64,000 nt of DNA, taken from NCBI RefSeq assembly GCF_035539115.1, contig NZ_DATLJA010000086.1:62001-126000 (forward strand). The letters are read 5' to 3'. Position 1 is the stretch's first letter; every line of letters begins with the position of its first letter. The DNA comes from Desulfitobacterium_A sp035539115. GTDB lineage: Bacteria > Bacillota > Desulfitobacteriia > Desulfitobacteriales > Desulfitobacteriaceae. Below the pieces are notes generated by a model, which saw only the letters and a program-made list of their open reading frames with translations, did no database searches and was not told where the DNA came from. This document shows positions 53,917 through 61,283 of the stretch, in pieces. The translations under genes were made by a program, and so were the position numbers.

Positions 53917-54213
53917 AAAGAATTTTGGGTCGAGTAGCTTCCCGCACATCCATTCACTCAGCGCTCCAGGACTGGCACACTTGTCTCTGAGGGAGCTCTG
54001 CCAAACCCTTCTGCTTTCTGCAAGTCAACCAGTGGCGCCGCTAACCCTCAGAAGCGTTGTGCGCCATAGCGCCCCTCCGCGAAATCGTTTATTCCTGTGC
54101 GATATAGGAGACTTGGCTTAGAGTTGAGGTACGAAGTTCAAGCCTTAGTCGACTTATCCTCGAAGGGGAGAAGCTACGTTTGTGGGTCTTTTTAGTCATT
54201 CTTAAAGAATTTT
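53917..54213. mobile_element. Structured noncoding element flanked by a direct repeat, inside an operon
   Basis: The 356-base gap between arcC and the hydantoinase gene has no coding frame. GTAGCTTC (53934-53941) pairs with GAAGCTAC (54170-54177), closing about 228 nt that contain hairpins such as GTGGCGC-CGCT.../AGCG...GCGCCAT (54032-54066) and GGCTT/AAGCC (54115-54144). AAAGAATTTT occurs at 53917-53926 and again at 54204-54213, like a target duplication. Base composition is GC-rich against an AT-rich flank. Confidence 0.5.
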
Positions 54214-54250
54214 TCAGGGCAGAACGTATCTCTGCCAAGGAGAGAAAAAC

Positions 54251-55633
54251 ATGGCTATTGTATTAAGCGGTGGTCAAATTGTCACAGCCCTCGAAACATA
54301 TGAAGCAGACGTACGCATTGAAGACGAAAAGATTGTTGCCCTCGGGAAAAATATCCGACAAGCACAAGATAAAGTCTTAGATGTGGATGGCTGCTTTTTG
54401 TTTCCGGGAGGAATTGACCCCCATACGCATTTTGACCTGCCTTCAGCAGGAACGGTAACTGCCGATGATTTCGCGAGTGGGACGAAGGCGGCCCTTCTGG
54501 GGGGAACGACAACCATTATCGATTTTGCTACCCAATTTAAAGGTGAAAGCTTACACCAAGGTTTAGCAAACTGGCACGCTAAAGCTCAGGGGAAATCCTA
54601 TGCTGATTATGGCTTTCATATGGCGATTACGGATTGGAACGATGCTGTGGCCCAAGAAATGCAGAAACTCGTCCAAGAGGAAGGCGTCTCTTCCTTTAAA
54701 TTTTACATGGCCTACAAAGGAAGCTTACAAGTCGATGATGGTGTCCTGTTGCAGGCCTTCCGTGAGAGCAAACGGAGCGGAGCCCTGCTCTGTTTGCATT
54801 GTGAAAACGGGGATATCATCGCTGAACTCGTAAAAGAAGCTCACGACGAAGGAAAACTGGAGACCTCTTTTCATCCACATACGCGGCCCATTCTTGCGGA
54901 ACGAGAGGCAACCTCACGGGCTATTGCCTTAGCGGAACTAGCACAGGCGCCAGTTTATATTGTTCATCTGACCTCCGGCGAAGCGCTTCAAGTTGTGACT
55001 CAAGCTAAAAGACGAGGTCTTAACGTTTACGCCGAAACCTGTCCCCAGTATCTCTTGCTTGATGAATCGGTCTACGATTTACCTGAATTTGAGGGCGCCA
55101 AGTATGTGATCTCGCCGCCACTGCGGGCGAAGGAAAACCAAGATGCCCTCTGGCAGGGAATCAAAGATCATTGGATTGAGACAGTGGCTACGGATCATTG
55201 TTCCTTTAATTTTCAGGGTCAGAAGGAATTGGGACGCGAGGATTTCAGTAAAATTCCTAACGGCATGCCCGGGGTTGAAACGCGCTTGGCTCTGCTCTAC
55301 ACCTACGGCGTCGTTCCCGGAAAAATATCACTCCAGGAATTTGTCAATCTGACCTCAACTCATGCTGCCCAACTTTTCGGACTCTATCCCCGCAAAGGGG
55401 TGATTGCCGTAGGCAGTGATGCTGATATCGTGGTTTGGGATCCGGGAATAAGGGCAGTGATTTCCGCCCAGACCCAGGCTCAACAGGTTGACTATTCGCC
55501 TTATGAAGGGTTCACCCAAATAGGTCAAGCGCGTCATGTCTTTTTACGCGGTCAGCACGTGGTGAGCGAGGGGCAAATGAATTCGGAATATCCTCAGGGA
55601 AAATACCTCTATCGTGATGCGTTTTCCACATGA
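54251..55633 (+). CDS. hyuA: Dihydropyrimidinase / D-hydantoinase
   Basis: A 460-residue cyclic amidohydrolase. GGIDPHTHFDLP (metal His pair), FKFYMAYKG (the carbamylated Lys), HCENGDII, VHLTSGEAL and ATDHCSFNF (metal Asp) build a di-zinc site. In E. coli the HyuA homologue lies in the same yge cluster. Here it probably opens a hydantoin or dihydropyrimidine-like ring produced from a purine. AAGGAGAG precedes the ATG. Its stop codon overlaps the leader of the next gene by a few bases, so it is co-transcribed with the fused molybdenum hydroxylase. Confidence 0.94.
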   Translation: MAIVLSGGQIVTALETYEADVRIEDEKIVALGKNIRQAQDKVLDVDGCFLFPGGIDPHTHFDLPSAGTVTADDFASGTKAALLGGTTTIIDFATQFKGESLHQGLANWHAKAQGKSYADYGFHMAITDWNDAVAQEMQKLVQEEGVSSFKFYMAYKGSLQVDDGVLLQAFRESKRSGALLCLHCENGDIIAELVKEAHDEGKLETSFHPHTRPILAEREATSRAIALAELAQAPVYIVHLTSGEALQVVTQAKRRGLNVYAETCPQYLLLDESVYDLPEFEGAKYVISPPLRAKENQDALWQGIKDHWIETVATDHCSFNFQGQKELGREDFSKIPNGMPGVETRLALLYTYGVVPGKISLQEFVNLTSTHAAQLFGLYPRKGVIAVGSDADIVVWDPGIRAVISAQTQAQQVDYSPYEGFTQIGQARHVFLRGQHVVSEGQMNSEYPQGKYLYRDAFST

Positions 55634-55647
55634 AAGGTGGGATGAAG

Positions 55648-58209
55648 ATGTACACATTTTCAATCAATGGGGAAGACTATTCCCTTGAAGAAGATATTAA
55701 TATTCTGGATTATATCCGGGAAGAATTGCATATAACCTCTTTAAAAAATGGGTGTGGGGAGGGTGCTTGCGGTGCCTGCATGATTCTCGTCGATGGGAAA
55801 GCGGTGCGATCATGTCTTCTCAAAGCCTCAAAAGTCGATGGAAAAAGTCTCCTTACCGTCGAAGGTTTCTCGGAACGGGAAAAAGAAGGTTATGCCTGGG
55901 CTTTTGCTGAAGTTGGAGCGGTCCAGTGTGGTTTCTGTATTCCAGGGATGATGATTAGTGCCAAAGGGTTACTCGACAAAACCTTGAGTCCGTCTCTCCA
56001 AGAGATTAAGCAAGCGATCAAAGGAAATATCTGTCGGTGTACAGGTTATGTGAAAATCGAAAAGGGCATTAGTCTTGCAGCCAAGGCTTTGCGCGGCGAA
56101 ATTAAACCTCAATCCGCGAAACCGCTAAGCGAAGGGATCGGTACCAATTTAGTGCGCGTCGATGCCATCGATAAGGCTCTGGGTAAAGCCAAGTATGTTG
56201 ATGATTTATTTGTCGGCGGGATGCTCTACGGGGTTGCGTTGCGCACGAAATATCCACGCGCTTTGATCAAAGGGATTGATGTCTCGGCAGCCCAGGCTTA
56301 CCCTGGCGTCGTCGCGGTGATGACAGCCGAAGATATCCCTGGCGAGCGCTACTGGGGGCATATTTTTCATGATTGGCCGACGCTGGTTGCGGTCGGTGAA
56401 GAAACCCGCTATATCGGCGATGCCATCGCCTTAGTCGCTGCTCAAACGAAAAAACAGGCGAGGGAAGCTCTCAAACTTATTCAGGTGGAGTATGAGGAGC
56501 TTGAGCCGCTGTTAACACCGGCTGCCGCGTTAGCTTCTGGAGCGCCGCTTATCCAGCCCAAGGGAAATCTGCTGAGTAAAACTCATCTGCGCCGAGGAAA
56601 TCCTGAGGAGGCCCTGGCGCAATCGGCCTATGTTGTCTCTAATCGTTACACCACGCCGCCCACCGAGCATGCCTTCATGGAGACTGAAAGCGCTTTAGCG
56701 CTTCCTCATTCGGATGGGAGTGTGACTGTTTACGTAGGAAGTCAAAGTGTCTATGATGATATGCATGGGATAAGTGCGATCCTTGGTTTACCTCCTGAGA
56801 AGGTACGGGTGATTAGTCAATTTGTCGGTGGAGGCTTTGGGGGTAAGGAAGACCTCACGGTGCAACACCATGCTGCTTTACTGGCCTGGAAAACAGGCAA
56901 GCCGGTGAAAGTCACCTTAACGCGCCAGGAAAGCATCCTGGTTCACCCGAAGCGCCATGCCATGGAAATTGAAGTGACAACAGGTTGTGATGCGGAAGGA
57001 CATCTTACAGGGATAAAAGCAACAGTGATGGCCGATAGTGGAGCCTATGCTTCGCTCGGATCAGCCGTTGTGGAACGGGCGTGCACCCATCTTGGTGGTC
57101 CTTACAGTGTTCCCAATATTGAGGTTATGGGATTCTGCGTATATACGAATAATCCACCTGCAGGCGCCTTCCGCGGCTTTGGCGTTCCCCAATCCAATTT
57201 TGCTTCAGAAACGAATCTGAATCTTCTCGCGGAAAAAGTCGGAATTTCTCCCTGGGAAATCCGTTTTCAAAATGCGTTAGAACCCGGTCAAGTCGGTCCG
57301 AGTGGACAAATCGCTGATGAAGGAACAGCACTCAAAGAAACGCTCCTAGCTGTCCGCGAAGTTTACGAATCTTCACCTTATGCAGGGATTGCCTGTGCCT
57401 ATAAGAATTCTGGGATTGGTGTGGGTTTACCGGACATCTCGCGCGTGCGCATGAAGATTGAAAAGGGAAAAGTGGGGGTTTATACCAGCGCCCAATGTAT
57501 TGGCCAAGGGTTAGCAACCATTGTGATCCAAATCGTGAATGAGGCAACAGGGATAACCGGGGATCAGATCGTAGTAGTTGCCCCAGATACTTTCCTTACT
57601 CCGGATGCCGGTACCACAACGGCTTCGCGGCAAACGCTGTTCACGGGCGAGGCCACTCGCCAAGCGGCTTTAGCGTTACAACAAGCCCTGGAAGATAAAA
57701 CGCTGGAACAGCTCGAAGGGACGGAATATTACGGAGAATACTTGGGTCAAACGGATCCGCTTCAATCTGATAAGTCCAACCCAGTTAATCATGTGGCCTA
57801 TAGTTATGCAACGCATGTTGCCCTTTTAGACGAAAAAGGAAAAGTCCAAAAAGTCGTGGCAGCACACGATGTTGGTCGCGCGATCAATCCAATCGCTGTG
57901 GAAGGGCAAATTGAAGGTGGTGTGGCCATGGGGTTGGGTTATACCCTACGGGAAGATTTTCCACTAGAGAAAGGAGTCCCTACCGCTAAATATGGAACGC
58001 TTGGGCTCTTCCGTTCGACAGACATGCCAGAGATCGAAACTGTGATTATCGAGAAAAATCCATCCTCCTTGGCGTATGGTGCCAAAGGAATAGGAGAAAT
58101 TTCTTCAATCCCCATCACAGCTGCTGTGGCGGCTGCTTATCGAAAACTTGACGGTAAGCTGCGGTTAAGTTTACCCTTAAAGGAGACCCTTTATAACAGT
58201 AAGGGTTGA
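55648..58209 (+). CDS. Selenium-type xanthine dehydrogenase, fused 2Fe-2S and molybdenum subunits
   Basis: A molybdenum hydroxylase of about 853 residues. Residues 1-155 hold two 2Fe-2S clusters (NGCGEGACGACMILVDG; VQCGFCIPGM; ICRCTGYVKI). The remainder is the Mo domain: GKAKYVDDLFVGGM, GGGFGGKEDLTVQ, GAFRGFGVPQ, CIGQGLATI, and the catalytic Glu in GAKGIGEISS. A FAD domain is missing from the fusion, as in the selenium-dependent xanthine dehydrogenase family; electrons may pass to another partner. ATG 55648 is preferred, with AAAGGTGGG 6 bases upstream. Followed by maturation genes of the XdhC and YqeB type. Confidence 0.93.
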   Translation: MYTFSINGEDYSLEEDINILDYIREELHITSLKNGCGEGACGACMILVDGKAVRSCLLKASKVDGKSLLTVEGFSEREKEGYAWAFAEVGAVQCGFCIPGMMISAKGLLDKTLSPSLQEIKQAIKGNICRCTGYVKIEKGISLAAKALRGEIKPQSAKPLSEGIGTNLVRVDAIDKALGKAKYVDDLFVGGMLYGVALRTKYPRALIKGIDVSAAQAYPGVVAVMTAEDIPGERYWGHIFHDWPTLVAVGEETRYIGDAIALVAAQTKKQAREALKLIQVEYEELEPLLTPAAALASGAPLIQPKGNLLSKTHLRRGNPEEALAQSAYVVSNRYTTPPTEHAFMETESALALPHSDGSVTVYVGSQSVYDDMHGISAILGLPPEKVRVISQFVGGGFGGKEDLTVQHHAALLAWKTGKPVKVTLTRQESILVHPKRHAMEIEVTTGCDAEGHLTGIKATVMADSGAYASLGSAVVERACTHLGGPYSVPNIEVMGFCVYTNNPPAGAFRGFGVPQSNFASETNLNLLAEKVGISPWEIRFQNALEPGQVGPSGQIADEGTALKETLLAVREVYESSPYAGIACAYKNSGIGVGLPDISRVRMKIEKGKVGVYTSAQCIGQGLATIVIQIVNEATGITGDQIVVVAPDTFLTPDAGTTTASRQTLFTGEATRQAALALQQALEDKTLEQLEGTEYYGEYLGQTDPLQSDKSNPVNHVAYSYATHVALLDEKGKVQKVVAAHDVGRAINPIAVEGQIEGGVAMGLGYTLREDFPLEKGVPTAKYGTLGLFRSTDMPEIETVIIEKNPSSLAYGAKGIGEISSIPITAAVAAAYRKLDGKLRLSLPLKETLYNSKG

Positions 58210-58230
58210 GACAAGAATGGAGAACGGTTT

Positions 58231-59013
58231 ATGCAAAGAATTTATGATAAACTCAACGAAATGCTTGAAAATCACCAGATTGGGGCAAGCGGAGTAGTGA
58301 TCGAGGGAGATCCGGCGCTTTGTCCTACCGGGACGAAATTTCTGGTTAATGACGCGGGTGAACTCCTGGCAGGAAATCTCAACAAGAATGTGCTTAATTC
58401 GCTTCAAGAAGATCTATTAATGAGTATGCGTAGCAAAAAGCCCATGACTTTAACCGTAGCGGGAGGTTTGAAGATTTTCTTGAATCCTCTTTATCCGCCA
58501 ACGCGCTTGCTTATTTTAGGAGGAGGCCATATTGCCCTGCCTCTGGTCAAGCTGGGGAGGCTGATGGATTTTCAGGTTACCGTGGTCGATGACCGTCCCT
58601 CGTTTGCCAATCCGGTGCGCTTTGGTGAAGCTGACGAAGTCATCTGTGAGAGCTTTGAGACGGTTTTTCCGCGCGTGTGTATTGATCAAAATACGTATGT
58701 CGTCATTGTGACGCGTGGTCATCGTTATGACCAACTCTGCGTCGAGGCGGTGCTCAATACCCCTGTGCAGCCTGCCTATATAGGGATGATCGGGAGTCGA
58801 CGCAAAGTTGCCGCGATTATGGATGCCTTAAAAGAGAATGGGACTCCTGAGGAACTGCTGAACAAGGTATATGCACCGATTGGACTGGATATCGGCGCCC
58901 AGACTCCCGAAGAAATTGCCCTCAGCATTCTGGCCGAAATTATCATGGTTGAGCACTATGGGAAGAGTAACGGTCTAGGGACGCAAGCTAGGGGGAAGAA
59001 AAGCAATGGATAG
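58231..59013 (+). CDS. XdhC-family maturation factor, Rossmann part
   Basis: A 260-residue accessory protein. The C-terminal two-thirds is the XdhC Rossmann domain (LLILGGGHIALPLVKLGRLMDFQVTVVDDRPSF, then YIGMIGSRRKV and GLDIGAQTPEEIALSI). Residues 1-85 are a short divergent N-terminal domain without the usual GGGCVE-type motif. XdhC proteins insert terminal sulfur (or perhaps selenium) into the molybdenum cofactor and deliver it. It overlaps by 8 bases a gene encoding the missing XdhC N-terminal domain, so the two probably act together. Confidence 0.88.
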   Translation: MQRIYDKLNEMLENHQIGASGVVIEGDPALCPTGTKFLVNDAGELLAGNLNKNVLNSLQEDLLMSMRSKKPMTLTVAGGLKIFLNPLYPPTRLLILGGGHIALPLVKLGRLMDFQVTVVDDRPSFANPVRFGEADEVICESFETVFPRVCIDQNTYVVIVTRGHRYDQLCVEAVLNTPVQPAYIGMIGSRRKVAAIMDALKENGTPEELLNKVYAPIGLDIGAQTPEEIALSILAEIIMVEHYGKSNGLGTQARGKKSNG

Positions 59014-59377
59014 CAAAGTACTTGAGACGCTCCTTCGACTCAATGAGGAATCACAAACGAACCAAGATGCGGGATCAGAAAATGATTTATTTAATCAGGC
59101 AGCGTTAGCCACCATTATCAACACCTTAGGTTCCACGCCACGTAAGGCCGGAGCCCAAATCCTTTTCTTTCGAGATGGACGGGTTGTCGGTACGATCGGC
59201 GGAGGATGTGGGGAAGCAGAAGTACGCCAACATGCTTTTCGGGTGATCGAGCAAGGCCAGCCCGCCGTGGTCGAAATTAACCTCACTCATGAAGCTGCTG
59301 CCGAGGACGGAATGGTTTGTGGTGGGGCTATGCAAGTGTATATTGAGCCGGCGCTGTACTCCCCGGAGAAAGTATGA
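59006..59377 (+). CDS. XdhC/CoxI N-terminal domain protein
   Basis: A 123-residue protein consisting only of the XdhC_CoxI N-terminal domain: ALATIINTLGSTPRKAGAQILFF, GTIGGGCGEAEVRQHA, and EDGMVCGGAMQVYIEP, including the conserved Cys residues likely to bind sulfur or selenium. The Rossmann domain expected after it is encoded by the preceding, overlapping gene. The split in reversed order resembles YqeC/XdhC-like accessory genes in selenium-dependent hydroxylase loci. ATG 59006 overlaps the end of the upstream gene. Confidence 0.85.
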   Translation: MDSKVLETLLRLNEESQTNQDAGSENDLFNQAALATIINTLGSTPRKAGAQILFFRDGRVVGTIGGGCGEAEVRQHAFRVIEQGQPAVVEINLTHEAAAEDGMVCGGAMQVYIEPALYSPEKV

Positions 59378-59384
59378 CGATCGA

Positions 59385-60263
59385 ATGAAAGACGAAAAAG
59401 ATAGACCAATGAAGAATAACCGAAAATTGACAGGGTCGATTGTCCTCGTCCGCGGAGCGGGTGAACAGGCAAGCGGCGTAGGCTGGGCTCTCGCTAAAGC
59501 GGGATTTAGGGTGTTGATGACGGAAGTTGAGCAGCCTCTCATGGTGCGTTGGCCGGTAAGCTTTGGCACAGCAGTGGAAGAAGGAAAGTGGAGTGTGGAA
59601 GGGCTCGTTGCACGGCGAGTGTCAAGTCCGGAAGAATGCCCAAACGTTTGGGGAAACGGAGAGATTCCCATCCTGATTGACCCGGATTTAAACGTATTAG
59701 ATCTTTGGCAGCCAGAAGTGCTTGTCGATGCCATCCTGGCTAAACGAAATTTGGGAACCCAGCGTCAGATGGCGCCCTTAACGATTGGCTTGGGTCCTGG
59801 TTTTACGGCGGGGGAGGATGTTCATTTAGTGATCGAAACGAATCGTGGGCATGATCTAGGGCGGATCATTGCGTCCGGAACGGCTGAACCGAATACCGGA
59901 ATTCCGGGGAATATCGCGGGTTATAGTCGCGAGCGGGTTATCTATTCCCCCCAAGCTGGTGTATTTCGAGCACAACGCCAAATCGGTGAGAAGGTAGCTG
60001 CTGGTGATGTCTTAGGAACGATTGAAGGCTTAAACACGCCCGTTCTTTCTCCTCTCGATGGTGTGCTGCGAGGATTGCTGCGGTCGGGTGTTCGAGTGGG
60101 TCAACAAGTCAAGGTTGGGGATATCGATCCTCGAGGAAAAGTGGAATACTGTTGGACAATTTCGGAAAAAGCTCGGGCCATCGGAGCAGCAGTCGTGCTC
60201 AGCATCTTGGAACAAAGACATAGTGCTGAAGGAAATAAAACCATAATTTGCGGAGTATCATAA
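59385..60263 (+). CDS. yqeB: YqeB-family selenium-dependent molybdenum hydroxylase maturation protein
   Basis: A protein of about 292 residues. SIVLVRGAGEQASGVGWALAKAGFRVLMTEVEQPLMVRWPVSFG is the N-terminal nucleotide-binding-like motif and PLTIGLGPGFTAGEDVHLVIETNRGHDLGRI is highly conserved in the family. The family is a genomic marker of molybdenum hydroxylases with labile selenium and usually co-occurs with SelD. ATG 59385 or 59409 can serve as the start; neither has a strong ribosome site, and coupling to the upstream gene is likely. Last gene of the locus; a terminator follows. Confidence 0.9.
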   Translation: MKDEKDRPMKNNRKLTGSIVLVRGAGEQASGVGWALAKAGFRVLMTEVEQPLMVRWPVSFGTAVEEGKWSVEGLVARRVSSPEECPNVWGNGEIPILIDPDLNVLDLWQPEVLVDAILAKRNLGTQRQMAPLTIGLGPGFTAGEDVHLVIETNRGHDLGRIIASGTAEPNTGIPGNIAGYSRERVIYSPQAGVFRAQRQIGEKVAAGDVLGTIEGLNTPVLSPLDGVLRGLLRSGVRVGQQVKVGDIDPRGKVEYCWTISEKARAIGAAVVLSILEQRHSAEGNKTIICGVS

Positions 60264-60300
60264 ACAATTGAAATTTTAAACAGTAACTTAAAGAAAAACA

Positions 60301-60357
60301 AAAAACGGCTAAAGAACCCTTAACGATAAGTGTTAAAGGTTCTCTAGCCGTTTTTAT
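60301..60357. terminator. Bidirectional terminator between yqeB and the GerMN gene
   Basis: Arms AAAAACGGCTAAAGAACC / GGTTCTCTAGCCGTTTTT around a loop that itself has TTAAC/GTTAA pairing. A runs on the left and T runs on the right let it serve both converging genes. Confidence 0.92.
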
Positions 60358-60396
60358 CTGAATAAAACGCTAATCCACACTAAATCTGGTTTGAAA

Positions 60397-60996
60397 TCAC
60401 TGTTTCTGAATCAAGCTTTCATCCCGCTTAAGGGGTGTCGAGGTATCCGTTTCGCCAAGAATTGCAATCGAATTTTCACCGTTTAAGAGGAATTGAACAC
60501 TCTGAACGTTAGGCAGAGTCGTTAAAGAATTGACAATACTATAGAGAATCAATTGTTCACCCGTACCGCCACCCGTAAAACTTGACCTAAACTGTTTTGA
60601 TAGATCAAGCGTAGCCACGCCGTCTTTGACAGTGGCACTGAGAAGTTCAGTTCCTTTAGGGAGGGGCCGCTCGAGACCGGAAGGGGGATTGTTTAATTCA
60701 TTGAACATGGCTTTAATGATTTCCTTGTTGTCGACATTGATGGTTCGCTCAACCGCCATAAGACCGCTGGCATCTGATTTTGGGAAATAAAGTGTCATTT
60801 TAACCGCTTGAGTAGTTGGAGCGTTGTTTGAACTTGGGCTAGAAGAAGAATTCGCTGCAACACTCGTGTCATTCGGAGTTGCCGATACGTTGGCTTGAGT
60901 TTTCATATTACTCGACCCGCAACCGGTTACCCCAAGGATCGTGACGAGTATGGTTATTAGAATCAAGGCGAGAGGCCGGATTTTTTTGAGATGCAT
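60397..60996 (-). CDS. GerMN-domain lipoprotein
   Basis: A 199-residue exported lipoprotein. The N-terminus has a charged start, a hydrophobic stretch (ALILITILVTILG) and a lipobox VTGC, so Cys is the lipidated residue at about position 26. A Ser/Asn/Thr-rich linker follows, then a GerMN domain (residues about 65-180; VKMTLYFPKSDASGLMAVERTI, SATVKDGVATLDLSKQF, GGTGEQLILYSIVNSL). GerMN proteins act in spore germination or envelope assembly in sporulating Firmicutes. It is transcribed towards yqeB and shares the terminator between them. Confidence 0.92.
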   Translation of the reverse strand: MHLKKIRPLALILITILVTILGVTGCGSSNMKTQANVSATPNDTSVAANSSSSPSSNNAPTTQAVKMTLYFPKSDASGLMAVERTINVDNKEIIKAMFNELNNPPSGLERPLPKGTELLSATVKDGVATLDLSKQFRSSFTGGGTGEQLILYSIVNSLTTLPNVQSVQFLLNGENSIAILGETDTSTPLKRDESLIQKQ

Positions 60997-61283
60997 GGAA
61001 TTTCCACCTTTCTTATGTAATGCGAGGAAGATTTCAATTCTATTCTATCATGATTTAAGGTCGAAGTTAATATTAAAAATGGAGTCGAAATAGGGAGGAG
61101 AAATAGAAGTTTGAGAGAATAGTTTAGGGAAATACGAAATCTCAAACTTAAGTAAGATAATATTTGCATAATCAGGATATTCGTCGTGCCTAAAAAGAGG
61201 ATTCCATGACTTTTTGGCGAAGAAATCTATATCTAGTCTTGACTTTCAGAATAAAATGTGGCAGGGGTGGCGAACAACAGTCT

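Noticed and set aside
59126..59734. Minus-strand open frame of 202 codons opposite the XdhC N-terminal gene and yqeB
   Set aside because: It overlaps two conserved genes on the plus strand; the Ser/Pro/Thr-rich translation has no family resemblance.
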